From Hamadaea tsunoensis DSM 44101 (GTDB lineage Bacteria > Actinomycetota > Actinomycetes > Mycobacteriales > Micromonosporaceae), in contig NZ_AUAX01000017.1 in NCBI RefSeq assembly GCF_000428945.1, positions 208,942 through 272,941 of the forward strand: a stretch of 64,000 nt of DNA, read 5' to 3'. Within the stretch, counting starts at the first letter, position 1, and each line of letters opens with the position of its first letter. The translations under genes were made by a program, and so were the position numbers. The notes beneath the pieces were generated by a model that did not search any database, was not told the origin of the DNA, and worked only from the letters and a program-made list of their open reading frames with translations. This document shows positions 44,844-53,996 of this stretch, piece by piece.

Positions 44844-46523
44844 TCAGAAGATCAGCTCTCCGGCGGGATAGCTGTAGCCGATCTGGGCCCGGGGCGCGTA
44901 CCCGGCCGCACCGTCGCCGCGGTAGAACCAGAGACCGCCGGACGGGTCGCGGGCGATCAGGTCCGCCCGGCCGTCGCCGTCGACGTCCCCGGCGCCCACG
45001 ATCGCGTCGTAGACCTGCCAGTTCGTGCCGATCTTCGTCCGGGCGGCGTACGCGCCGGTGCCGTCGCCGGCGTAGAACCAGAGGATCCCGGCGCCGTCCC
45101 GCCCGATGAGGTCGGCCTTTCCGTCGCCGTCGAAGTCGCCGGGTGCCAGCAGGATCGGATAGATCTGCCAGCCGGTGCCGATCTGGACGCGGGCCGCGTA
45201 TCCGCCGGCGGGGGTGCCGGCGAGCAGCCAGAGCACGCCGGAACCGTCCCGCGCGATCAGATCGGCTCTGCCGTCGCCGGTGAAGTCGCCGGGCGCCAGC
45301 AGCACGTCGTAGTCCTGCCACCCGGTGCCCAGCAGGCGGCGGGTCGAGCCGGAGAACTGCCCGGCGGCGTCGGCCGGATACAGCCACAGCGAGCCCCCGG
45401 CGTCGATCGCGAGCAGGTCCTCCGTGCCGTCGCCGTCGAAGTCCCCGTGCCGCGCCACCGTACGCATCCCCGACCAGCCGAAGCCCGCCTCGCAGGCCGG
45501 CGCGACCGTGCCGTCGGGGCGGCCGGCGTACCGGAAGATCCGCCCGTACGCGTCGCGCCGGATCACGCCGGCGGTCGGCGTGCCGGGCAGGCCGCAGTCG
45601 GGCCACCACGCGGCGGCGCGGTACAGGTCGTGATCGGAGTACGGCGTCGCGGGCTGGACGTCGCCGTGAATGTCGCGGAAGTCGCCGGAGCTGAAGAAGA
45701 CGTAGTCGATCTTCGCGTCGGTGACGAAGGTGTTCTCGCCCGACCGGCAGGCCGTCTCGGTCGCCGCGCACCCGTACGCGGAGAAGTACGCCGGATCGGT
45801 CTCGTCGGCCTCGTGGAACGCGCCGAGGCCGCCGAGCAGCGGGGCGCTGTAGAAGTAGCTGAGCGGCTTGGCGAGCGGGGTGGCATTGAAGTCGCCGCCG
45901 AGCAGGACGGGGAAGCCGGCGTCGTGCCAGGTCTTCGCCTGGGCGGCGAGCTTGGCCGCCTCCGCCGCCCGGACCGCCGGGCCGTCGTAGTCCTGGGTCA
46001 CGCCGCCCCAGAACAGGTGCACCGAGCAGGCCCACACGGCCCGGTTCTGCAGGTACGTCTCGACGCACGGCGAGATGATGTCCTCGTTGGCGATGTTCGT
46101 GGTCATGGTGAAGTCCACGGCCTGGACGACCGGCCCCTTCACGAACACGGCCATGCCGTACTTGTAGCCCTTGCAGATGCCCGCGCTCTGCGTCCGTGTC
46201 CGGACGAACCGGCCGTTGAAACCCTTGGGCCGCAACGCCGTCTGGAGCGCGTTGAACTGGTGCTCGCAGACCTCGGCGAGGAAGATCGCGTCGGCGTTCC
46301 ACGACCGGCCGTCCGCCTGCTGCTCGATGTAGTCCTCGCGGGGCGTCTCGTCGGCCATGGGGCAGTGGTCGCCGCACATGTTGTAGCTGACGAGCCGCAG
46401 CGGCGGGGCGGGCTCGACGGGCAGGGAGTCCGCCCGGGCCGGCGCGGCCGGCTGGAGGGCCAGGACCGCCAGGACCGCCAGGCACAGCGCGGTGAGCCGG
46501 CGATGGAATGGAATTCGGAACAT
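44844..46523 (-). CDS. Secreted endonuclease/exonuclease/phosphatase with FG-GAP repeats
   Basis: 559 residues from ATG 46523. A signal peptide (RRLTALCLAVLAVLALQPAAPARA) is followed by an EEP-fold domain (about 40-290) with LRLVSYNMCGD, IFLAEVC, LLGGDFNATP and the C-terminal SDHDL, the metal and phosphate-binding residues of the family. From about 330 there are four FG-GAP/VCBS blades, each with a Ca-binding-like core (FDGDGTEDLLA, FTGDGRADLIA, FDGDGKADLIG, VDGDGRADLIA). It likely acts outside the cell on nucleic acids, phosphoesters or sphingomyelin-type lipids. It diverges from the NACHT gene. Confidence 0.9.
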   Translation of the reverse strand: MFRIPFHRRLTALCLAVLAVLALQPAAPARADSLPVEPAPPLRLVSYNMCGDHCPMADETPREDYIEQQADGRSWNADAIFLAEVCEHQFNALQTALRPKGFNGRFVRTRTQSAGICKGYKYGMAVFVKGPVVQAVDFTMTTNIANEDIISPCVETYLQNRAVWACSVHLFWGGVTQDYDGPAVRAAEAAKLAAQAKTWHDAGFPVLLGGDFNATPLAKPLSYFYSAPLLGGLGAFHEADETDPAYFSAYGCAATETACRSGENTFVTDAKIDYVFFSSGDFRDIHGDVQPATPYSDHDLYRAAAWWPDCGLPGTPTAGVIRRDAYGRIFRYAGRPDGTVAPACEAGFGWSGMRTVARHGDFDGDGTEDLLAIDAGGSLWLYPADAAGQFSGSTRRLLGTGWQDYDVLLAPGDFTGDGRADLIARDGSGVLWLLAGTPAGGYAARVQIGTGWQIYPILLAPGDFDGDGKADLIGRDGAGILWFYAGDGTGAYAARTKIGTNWQVYDAIVGAGDVDGDGRADLIARDPSGGLWFYRGDGAAGYAPRAQIGYSYPAGELIF

Positions 46524-46636
46524 ATCTACTTCATATCATATCCGGCCACGTTCGCGTGAATGTCCTTCGTGTACACCGACGTGTTGTGAGCAGCCGTTAC
46601 GATGACATAGACGGCCGCCGAACGAGGAGCCTGTAC

Positions 46637-49600
46637 ATGCGCCATGAACCGACCCTGACCTTCGGCGGCGCCCTGCGGATCCTCGGTCATCACGACCGCG
46701 GGCGCATCGAGCAGCTCAGCGCGCTGCTCGGCGGGGCCAGCCTGGCCGCCGGCGCCGCCGTCGGGATCGCCGCCGTCACCGGGCCCGGCCTCGCGCCCGC
46801 CGCCGCCCTCGCCGCCGTCTGGGGGTGGATCGACCAGAAGAACGAGGCCATGGACCTCCTGCGCCGCGCCCTGGACACCGGCCGTCAGCGCATCTCCGGC
46901 GTACGCGGGCGGGAGCGGTTCCAGCTCGTCATCGCCGCGCACACCACGCTGGTCGCCGCGGCGTACCTGGAGGCGCTGGAGGAGTTCATCGGCGCGCGGG
47001 GCTTCGCCCGGCTGGAGATGACCGACGCCGAGCGGGGCGCCGTCCTCGGCCTCGGCACCGGCACCTCCGCGTTCGACGCGATCTACCGGTCGGCCGTCCC
47101 CGCGCCGTCGGCCGCGCACGGCTACACCGACAACCTCGCCGACATCGAGCGCTGGTACGCGGCGGCCGCCCGGCGTACCCGGGAGTTCCTGTCCGGGCTG
47201 GCGGCCTGGGAGGCGGTGGCCGCGGACCTGCGGACGCGGCAGCTGGAGCTGACGGCCGACCTGCCCGCCCGGGCGCTCGACCGGTACAGGTCCCGCTACC
47301 TCGAGTTCGCGACGACCGTGCCGGAGTTCCGGGTGTGGGGATCGCTCGCCGAGCACGCGGCGACGCAGGCCCGGATCGACAACCTGGCCGCGCAGGTGGA
47401 CGGGCAGGTCAGCGCGCTGAAACGGGTCGAGGACATCCTGACCCAGATGGCGCCGGGCGATCCCGCCGAGCACCGGCTCGCCGAGACGGTTTACCGGGTC
47501 AACAGGGCGGTGCTGTCGGAGTCGATCGTGCCGGCGGCCGTCGAGCGGTACGGCACCGCCGTCGAGTTCCCCACGATCGAGGAGATCTACGTCGACCCGT
47601 CGTACCGCGTGGCGCCGGCCGCCGAGGACGCCCGCCCGGCCGACGAGGCGTGGTGGGCGGCGGTCGAGGTCCGCTCCAACATCGACGACCTGCTGACGGC
47701 GTACGTGACGTCGGCCGACGGCACGCAGGCGCCCATGCTGCTGCTCGGCCACCCCGGCGCCGGCAAGTCGATGCTCACCAAGGTGCTCGCCGCCCGGCTG
47801 CCGGCCGGCGCGTACACGGCGGTCCGGGTGCCGCTGCGCGGCGTACGCGCCAACGTGCCGATCTACGACCAGATCCAGCAGGGCCTCAACCTGAGTACGC
47901 ACGGCCGCGTCGACTGGGCGGACCTGTCCGACGAGGCGGCCGCCACCATCCGGGTGATCCTCCTCGACGGCCTCGACGAACTGCTGCAGGCGACCACCGA
48001 CAACCGGGGCGGCTACCTGTACGACGTGGTGGACTTCCAGCGCCGCGAGGCCGCCCTCGGCCGGCCGGTGTTCGTCGTCGTGACCTCCCGGACGCTCGTC
48101 GCCGACCGGGTCGAGATCCCCGCCGGCACGGTGATCGTCAAACTCGAGGACTTCGACGACGCGCAGATCGTGTCCTGGCTGCGCAGCTGGCGGCGGGCCA
48201 ACATCGACGGCATCACCCGCGGGACCGTCCGCGACGTCACGTACGCCGAGATCCGCACCCAGCGCCAGCTGGCCCGGCAGCCGCTGCTGCTGCTGATGCT
48301 GGCCCTGTACTCGGCCGACCCCGGCGCCGCCGCGCTGGACGAGGACCTCTCGGCGGCCCGGCTCTACCGGCGCCTGCTGGACAACTTCATCCGCCGCGAA
48401 CTGTCCAAGCGCCTGCTGCGTACGCGCGCGGGCAGCATCACCGAGACCGTCGACGGACGGCTGGAGGAGCTGGCCGTCGCCGCGTTCGCCATGTTCAACC
48501 GCGGCCGGCAGAGCGTCACCGACATCGAGCTGGCCGCCGACCTGGTCGGGCTGAAACTCGCCGAGGCGACGCACACCCGGCCGGAGGACATCGCGTTCGG
48601 CGTCCTCGGGCACTTCTTCTTCGTGCACGCCGCCGAGGCCCAGGTACGCCCGGACTCCGCCCAGCGCTCCTACGAATTCCTGCACGCGACCTTCGGCGAG
48701 TACCTGATCGCGAGCTACCTGGTCGACACGCTGGCCGACGTGGCCGAGGCGACCCACGGCCGCCGCGTCAACCTGCGCGATCCCGAGGACGACCTGCTGT
48801 TCGCGCTGCTGGCCCACCAGCCCCTGGCGACCCGGGCCAACATCCTCACCCTGGCCAGCGAACTGTTCCGGGAGGCGGCCGGGAACGAGCAGGAGCGCGT
48901 CCTGCGCGTCCTCGAACAGCTGCTCTCCCGCGCCCGCAGCCGCCACGGATCCGACCGCTACGCCGGTTACCACCCGGTCGCGCCCGATCAGGTCCGGCGG
49001 CTGGCGGCGTACACGGCGAATCTGGTCCTGTTGCGGGTGATGCTGCCGGCGACCGACGACCGGGTGATCGGCCTGTCGGACGTGTGGGCCGACGAGGCCA
49101 CGGCGCAGTGGCGGTCCACGGTGGCCTTGTGGCAGGCGGGCCTGGAGCCGGCCGGGCTCAGCGCGCTGCTGGCCATGCTGGACCTGGAAAGCGGGATGGT
49201 CCTGCCGGTGCAGCGGCGCACGATGCCCCCCGAGCTCGTGGACATGCTCGCCGCGGCGCTGGTCGGCAACAAGGCGCAGGAGGCGCGCCTGCGGATGGGC
49301 TACGCAGTGCTGGAGGGCATGCATTTCCAGGAGCACGACGGTCGCTGGCGCGAGGGCGTCATGAACTGGGCGCTGGCGCTGCTCGCCCATCCGGAGCGGC
49401 CGGAGGTCTACTTCCTGTCGCCGGAGCCGTCCGCGCTGGCGGACGAAGACCTGCGGGAGACCGCCAGGATGGCGGCGGTCGTCCTGAAGGCGACCGCTCA
49501 CCTGCTGCGGGAATTCCAGGTCACCGAGTGGCTGCACTGGCTGCTGCGGGTCAGCGACCGCGTCGAGGTCGATCCGCTCGCCCTCGCCGCCGGGATCATG

Positions 49601-49924
49601 GCCTACCCCGACTTCATCGGTGACGACGACTTCCGCCGCCACGAGGACGACCGTGGCCAGACCCGCCGGCGGGTCGTGCAGATCATGCTCGATCCGGCGG
49701 TCCGCCACCGGGCCGCACTCGCCCTGGCGGTGTTGTCCGCCTGGAACGAAGGAGCGCTCCCGGTCGTCGCCGTCGGCCGGCTGATCGACGAGCTGCGGGC
49801 CGGCGGCCTGCCGGCCGCCGCGCCGGACGAGGCGAGATTGGCGCTCGACCTCATGCGCGCCCTGCGCCACGAGGGTTTCGCCCGTGAAGGAGGCCCGCCG
49901 GCCGAAGCCGACGGGCCCGAATGA
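46637..49924 (+). CDS. NACHT-domain NTPase with N-terminal helical domain
   Basis: 1095 residues from ATG 46637, with GAGGAG 7 nt upstream. The N-terminus (1-80: LTFGGALRILGHHDRGRIEQLSALLGG, a hydrophobic stretch, then GWIDQKNEAMDLLRRAL) looks like the NACHT N-terminal helical domains found in standalone actinobacterial NTPases. The NACHT module has Walker A GHPGAGKS (371-378), Walker B ILLDGLDEL (441-449) with the extra acidic residue of the family, and the sensor VVTSRT. After it come YEFLHATFGEYLIASYL and a long helical C-terminus without clear TPR or LRR. bNACHT proteins of this type can protect against phage. Here there is no adjacent effector, so any effector must be the N-terminal domain. 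Confidence 0.9.
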   Translation: MRHEPTLTFGGALRILGHHDRGRIEQLSALLGGASLAAGAAVGIAAVTGPGLAPAAALAAVWGWIDQKNEAMDLLRRALDTGRQRISGVRGRERFQLVIAAHTTLVAAAYLEALEEFIGARGFARLEMTDAERGAVLGLGTGTSAFDAIYRSAVPAPSAAHGYTDNLADIERWYAAAARRTREFLSGLAAWEAVAADLRTRQLELTADLPARALDRYRSRYLEFATTVPEFRVWGSLAEHAATQARIDNLAAQVDGQVSALKRVEDILTQMAPGDPAEHRLAETVYRVNRAVLSESIVPAAVERYGTAVEFPTIEEIYVDPSYRVAPAAEDARPADEAWWAAVEVRSNIDDLLTAYVTSADGTQAPMLLLGHPGAGKSMLTKVLAARLPAGAYTAVRVPLRGVRANVPIYDQIQQGLNLSTHGRVDWADLSDEAAATIRVILLDGLDELLQATTDNRGGYLYDVVDFQRREAALGRPVFVVVTSRTLVADRVEIPAGTVIVKLEDFDDAQIVSWLRSWRRANIDGITRGTVRDVTYAEIRTQRQLARQPLLLLMLALYSADPGAAALDEDLSAARLYRRLLDNFIRRELSKRLLRTRAGSITETVDGRLEELAVAAFAMFNRGRQSVTDIELAADLVGLKLAEATHTRPEDIAFGVLGHFFFVHAAEAQVRPDSAQRSYEFLHATFGEYLIASYLVDTLADVAEATHGRRVNLRDPEDDLLFALLAHQPLATRANILTLASELFREAAGNEQERVLRVLEQLLSRARSRHGSDRYAGYHPVAPDQVRRLAAYTANLVLLRVMLPATDDRVIGLSDVWADEATAQWRSTVALWQAGLEPAGLSALLAMLDLESGMVLPVQRRTMPPELVDMLAAALVGNKAQEARLRMGYAVLEGMHFQEHDGRWREGVMNWALALLAHPERPEVYFLSPEPSALADEDLRETARMAAVVLKATAHLLREFQVTEWLHWLLRVSDRVEVDPLALAAGIMAYPDFIGDDDFRRHEDDRGQTRRRVVQIMLDPAVRHRAALALAVLSAWNEGALPVVAVGRLIDELRAGGLPAAAPDEARLALDLMRALRHEGFAREGGPPAEADGPE

Positions 49925-49933
49925 CATCCGCGG

Positions 49934-51529
49934 TCAGCGGGCCGTCCGCACGATCGTGAAGTGGTCCAGCCGCGTACCGTCCTCGGCCAGGGCCGTCACC
50001 TTCATGCTGGCGGTACGCCCGGCCGGGGCCGGCGTCACGTCCACCTTGAGGAACGAGTAGTTGGTGTAGCGCACCCGCGACCACGCCACCGTCTCGGTGA
50101 CCTTGCCGCCGCCGCTGACCCAGTGGTAGGTCGGCACGGAGTCGACCGCCGCCTCGTGCCCCTCGTAGCTGTCGGCCACGGGGAAGCTGTAGAGGCTGCG
50201 GCCGGCCGCGCCGGCGGTCGCGTACACGACGCCGTCGGTGCCGGGCCGGTGCGTGCCGCCGATCAGCAGGGGGCTGCGCACCACGCCGCCGGCGATGCCG
50301 TCCGTACGCTCGTACACGTGGTTGTGGCCGTTGATGACCAGGTCCACGCCGTACTTCTCGAACAGCGGCACCCACTGCTCCCGCACACCGCCCTCGGAGG
50401 CGTGCTGGTTGGTGGTGGAGAACGCGCAGTGGTGGAAGAAGACCACGATGAAGTCCACTCCGGACTGCTGCCGGTACGCCTTCAGCCGCTGCTCCAGCCA
50501 GGCGGTCTGCTTGCCGCCGGTGATGCCGAAGTTCGCCGGGATCTCGTAGGACACGTCGTTGGCGTCGAGGGAGATGACCGCGACGTTGCCGTAGACGAAC
50601 GAGTAGATGCCGGGTGCGGCCGCCGGGTCGGGGCCGTTGGCGATGAACGGGAACCGGGCCACGTCGCCGCCGTAGCCGTTCGGCGAGTACCAGGCCTCCA
50701 TGTCGTGGTTGCCGGTCGCCACCATCCACGGCACCGACTTGGCCACGCTCTCGGTCTGGAACAGGAAGCTGTCCCAGGTACGCGCGTCGTACTGGGACGC
50801 GTCGGCGGGCAGCCCCTGCCCGGCCGGGTCACCGTACGCGATGTCGCCCGCGTGCAGGTGGAAGGCCGGGTTCTGGGCCAGGATCACGCTGTCGTTGCCC
50901 AGCGCGTGGTAGCTGACGCCCTGGTCGCCGAAGGCCGTGAAGGTGAACGGATCGGGGGCGCTGTGCCGGCCGTGCTCGCTGCGGGCCGGCGCGGTCGTGA
51001 ACGATCCGACGGTGCCGAAGTGCTCGGCGTCCGCCGGGTCGAAGCCCTCGTGCCCGACGCCGTAGTAGTAGGTCGTCCCGGGGTGCAGCCGCTCCAGCTT
51101 GACGTGCAGGTAGTACTGGTCGACCGGCTTGCCCGTCGGGGTCAGGGCCGGCGTGTGCAGCGCGACGACCTCGGCCTCGACCTTGTGGCCGAGGTCCCAC
51201 GGCGCGCGGCCGAGGCGGACGAACGGCTTGCGTACGGCGACCGGGGTCTGCCACGAGATGCTGAACTCGGTCGCCGGGTCCGCGCCGAAGGACAGGTGCC
51301 GGCCGAACGGCGCGACGGCCACCCCGTCGTAGTCGTCGTTGGCCGACTTGGGCAGCGCCGGGCCGTTGTCGGCGTGCGCGACGCCGCCGGCGGCACCCAC
51401 GACGGCGGTCGCCGTCACGGCGATCATCCCGCCGCGGACGAGGCCCCGCCGCGACAGCTTGTGCCGCAGGTACTCGTGCTGCTCGGCCATGCTCATGCGG
51501 GCGGCCAGCTCAGCGGGCACGCCCATGTT
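49934..51529 (-). CDS. Tat-exported purple acid phosphatase-like metallophosphoesterase
   Basis: 531 residues from ATG 51529 (MGVPAELAARMSMAEQ). GTG codons up to 51562 could extend it by 11 residues. A twin-arginine signal (KLSRRGLVRGGMIAVTATAVVGAAGGVAHA) exports it folded. A fibronectin-like N-terminal purple-acid-phosphatase domain (about 60-180) precedes the catalytic domain with FGDQG, HAGDIAYG, ATGNHDM, VFFHHCAF and INGHNHVYER, all five metallophosphoesterase metal-binding blocks. It probably scavenges phosphate from organic esters. Convergent with the NACHT gene, 9 bp apart. Confidence 0.93.
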   Translation of the reverse strand, partial: NMGVPAELAARMSMAEQHEYLRHKLSRRGLVRGGMIAVTATAVVGAAGGVAHADNGPALPKSANDDYDGVAVAPFGRHLSFGADPATEFSISWQTPVAVRKPFVRLGRAPWDLGHKVEAEVVALHTPALTPTGKPVDQYYLHVKLERLHPGTTYYYGVGHEGFDPADAEHFGTVGSFTTAPARSEHGRHSAPDPFTFTAFGDQGVSYHALGNDSVILAQNPAFHLHAGDIAYGDPAGQGLPADASQYDARTWDSFLFQTESVAKSVPWMVATGNHDMEAWYSPNGYGGDVARFPFIANGPDPAAAPGIYSFVYGNVAVISLDANDVSYEIPANFGITGGKQTAWLEQRLKAYRQQSGVDFIVVFFHHCAFSTTNQHASEGGVREQWVPLFEKYGVDLVINGHNHVYERTDGIAGGVVRSPLLIGGTHRPGTDGVVYATAGAAGRSLYSFPVADSYEGHEAAVDSVPTYHWVSGGGKVTETVAWSRVRYTNYSFLKVDVTPAPAGRTASMKVTALAEDGTRLDHFTIVRTAR

Positions 51530-51690
51530 GGGGGTAGGAGATTCCACGTCCCGCACGCTCACAGCCGCCGGTGTCCCGCAGGTGAACTCCGCCCGACCAC
51601 GAGGGGAATGTCGACCAACCGGGCCGGGCATCGGCGCAGGTCAACGCTACTATGACCGGTAGTACTGTGATGGCCGTCTATCGTTGAGGC

Positions 51691-53586
51691 ATGACGGCGA
51701 CGGTCACCCAGGAGTCCGGCACCGGCGAATCGGTGCTGCCGGAACTACGCGCGATGTGGTGGGAGAGCGGTACCCGGGCCCGCGCCGACACCGGCCTGGG
51801 CAAGGTGCTGCTGCAACTGCCCCGGCTGATGGCGACCGCCGTCGTGATCAGCTGGCGGGCGGACCGCGTACGCACGATGGTCGTGGCCGCGATGACCGTC
51901 ACCTCCGGCGTCATGTCCACCTTCGGACTGCTGGCGACGCAACGCGTACTCCTGGAACTGTTCGCGGGCGGGCCGACCCCGGAGCGGGTGCGGGCCGCGC
52001 TGCCCGCCCTCGCGGCCCTGGCCGGGGTGACCGCCCTGCGCGCCGGGATGGGCATCGTCACCGGGTACGCGCAGAACGGCCTCGGCCCCCGCGTGGACCG
52101 CGAAGTCGAGCGGCGCCTGTTCGAGGTGACCACCGCGGTACGCCTGGACGCGTTCGACGAGGACGCGTTCGCCGACGACATGGAGCGGGCCGGCCGCGGA
52201 TCGGACTCGGCGAACGGCCTGGTGCAGGGCGTGACGAACCTGCTCGCGGGCGTGGTCGGGCTGCTCGCGGTGACGGTGGCGGTGATCGTCATCCATCCGC
52301 TGCTGCTGGCCGCGCTCCTGGTCGCGACGGTCCCGAACGCCTGGGCGACGCTGCGGGCGGGCAACCACCGCTACCAGACCTACATCGCCGGTTCCGTACG
52401 CCGCCGCCGGCTGTGGCTGCTGCACCGGCTGATGGCCGAACGGGAGTCGGCCCCCGAACTGCGCGCGTACGCCCTGCGCGACTTCCTGCTGCACCAGTTC
52501 GACCTCGTCATGGGTGCCGAGACGCGGATCGAACTGGCGCTGGCCCGGAAGGTCACCACCATCCAGAGCGTCGGCTCCGTGATCGGCGGCATCGCCACCG
52601 GCGGTGTCTACCTGCTGCTCGGCTACCTGCTGGTCGACGGGCAGATCCCGCTGTCGGCCGCCGCGACCTGCGTCGTCGCCGTCCAGGCGGCCCAGCGGGC
52701 GCTGACCACGGTCACCCTGCAGATCGACCGGACCTTCACCGAGGGCCAGCACTTCGCCGACTACACCCGGTTCATGGTGCGGGCGGCCGGGCACATGCCT
52801 CCGGTGACCGGCCCGGCCGTGCCGCTCGCGCTGCGTACGCTGGCCGTCGAGGACGTGTGCCTGACGTATCCGGACCGCGCCGAACCCGCGGTCGACCACG
52901 TGACCATCACCGTCCACGCCGGACAGACGGTCGCCTTCGTCGGCGAGAACGGCTCCGGCAAGTCCACCCTCGCCGCTCTCATCGCCGCGTTGCGCACACC
53001 CGAGTCGGGCACCATCTCCTGGAACGGCGTCCCCTACGCCGACCTCGACAACAACGTGCTGCGTACCCGCATCGGCGTGGTCAGCCAGGACTACCACCAG
53101 TGGCCGTTCAGCGCCGCCACCAACATCGCCCTCGGCGACAGCGCCGCTGAACCCTCCCAGGCGCGTATCGAGGCGGCCGCCGCGAAGGCCGTCGCCCACG
53201 AGGTCATCACCGCCCTGCCCCACGGGTACGCGACGCTGCTCGACCGGACCTTCGCCGGCGGCCAGGACCTGTCGGGCGGGCAGTGGCAGCGGATCACCTC
53301 GGCCCGCGGATTCCTGCGCGACGCCGAACTGCTCATCATGGACGAGCCGTCCTCGGCGCTCGACCCGAAGGCCGAGGACGCCCTGTTCCAGGCGATCCGG
53401 GACCGCCAGGGCCGGACCACGACCATCCTCATCACGCACCGGCTGGCCAACATCCGGCACGCGGACCGGATCTACCTGATGCACGAGGGCCGGCTGGTCG
53501 AGGCGGGCACCCACGACGAGCTGATGGCGGCCGGCGGCCGGTACTCGGTCCTGTTCACCCTCCAAGCGTCCGGCTACCTCGCCTGA
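51691..53586 (+). CDS. ABC exporter, fused permease/ATP-binding half-transporter
   Basis: 631 residues from ATG 51691. An unusual ~30-residue N-terminal extension (WWESGTRARADTG) precedes a six-helix exporter-type membrane domain (about 55-350). The nucleotide-binding domain follows: GENGSGKS, Q-loop VSQDYHQWPF, signature DLSGGQWQR and Walker B LLIMDEPSSALD with the H-loop ILITHRL. Such half-transporters dimerise and export lipids, drugs or modified peptides. No precursor-peptide gene is visible nearby. It diverges from the phosphatase across a short gap that contains TACTA/TAGTA half-sites near 51647-51663. Confidence 0.93.
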   Translation: MTATVTQESGTGESVLPELRAMWWESGTRARADTGLGKVLLQLPRLMATAVVISWRADRVRTMVVAAMTVTSGVMSTFGLLATQRVLLELFAGGPTPERVRAALPALAALAGVTALRAGMGIVTGYAQNGLGPRVDREVERRLFEVTTAVRLDAFDEDAFADDMERAGRGSDSANGLVQGVTNLLAGVVGLLAVTVAVIVIHPLLLAALLVATVPNAWATLRAGNHRYQTYIAGSVRRRRLWLLHRLMAERESAPELRAYALRDFLLHQFDLVMGAETRIELALARKVTTIQSVGSVIGGIATGGVYLLLGYLLVDGQIPLSAAATCVVAVQAAQRALTTVTLQIDRTFTEGQHFADYTRFMVRAAGHMPPVTGPAVPLALRTLAVEDVCLTYPDRAEPAVDHVTITVHAGQTVAFVGENGSGKSTLAALIAALRTPESGTISWNGVPYADLDNNVLRTRIGVVSQDYHQWPFSAATNIALGDSAAEPSQARIEAAAAKAVAHEVITALPHGYATLLDRTFAGGQDLSGGQWQRITSARGFLRDAELLIMDEPSSALDPKAEDALFQAIRDRQGRTTTILITHRLANIRHADRIYLMHEGRLVEAGTHDELMAAGGRYSVLFTLQASGYLA

Positions 53587-53615
53587 GGGGTCCCGCCGGG
53601 CGCTAACCTTGAGGC

Positions 53616-53996
53616 GTGACGAGTGTCGAGGAGTTCGCGAGCGCGAAGTACGTCAGCCTGACCACCTACCGCAAGGACGGGACGCCGGTCGCGACCCCGG
53701 TCTGGGCGACGGTCGACGGCGGCGAGCTGTACATCGTCTCCGACGCCGACGCGTGGAAGGTCAAGCGCCTGCGCCGCAACGGGAAGGTCGCCGTGACCGT
53801 CTGCGATCTCCGTGGCCGGGTCGCTCCGGGCGCCCTGACCGCCGAAGGCACCGGCCGGGTCCTCGACGACGCCGGTACGCGACGCGTCCGCGATCTGATC
53901 GCCCGCAAGTACTTCATGTCACGGGCGGGCAACTGGTTCGCCCGCGTGTTCCGGCTGCCGAAGAAGCCGGTCGTCGGCATCGCCGTCACCCTCTGA
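53616..53996 (+). CDS. PPOX-class F420/FMN-dependent oxidoreductase
   Basis: 126 residues from GTG 53616. The split-barrel FMN/F420-binding fold is recognisable from YVSLTTYRKDGTPVATPVWATVDGGELYIVSDADAWKVKRLRRNGKVAVTVCD. Family members reduce or bind F420, heme-related or quinone-like compounds in actinobacteria, and this one has no specific substrate assigned. It is the last gene before the convergent LLM oxidoreductase, with which it overlaps by 78 bp (53919-53996). Confidence 0.9.
   Translation: MTSVEEFASAKYVSLTTYRKDGTPVATPVWATVDGGELYIVSDADAWKVKRLRRNGKVAVTVCDLRGRVAPGALTAEGTGRVLDDAGTRRVRDLIARKYFMSRAGNWFARVFRLPKKPVVGIAVTL

Noticed and set aside
46526..49927. 1133-codon minus-strand open frame opposite the NACHT gene
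   Set aside because: No recognisable motif and a composition of an antisense shadow. The plus frame has Walker A and B motifs and a good ribosome site.
51600..51690. Regulator-bound promoter between the phosphatase and ABC exporter
   Set aside because: TACTA/TAGTA half-sites are visible, but no convincing -35/-10 pair or adjacent regulator gene supports a feature call.
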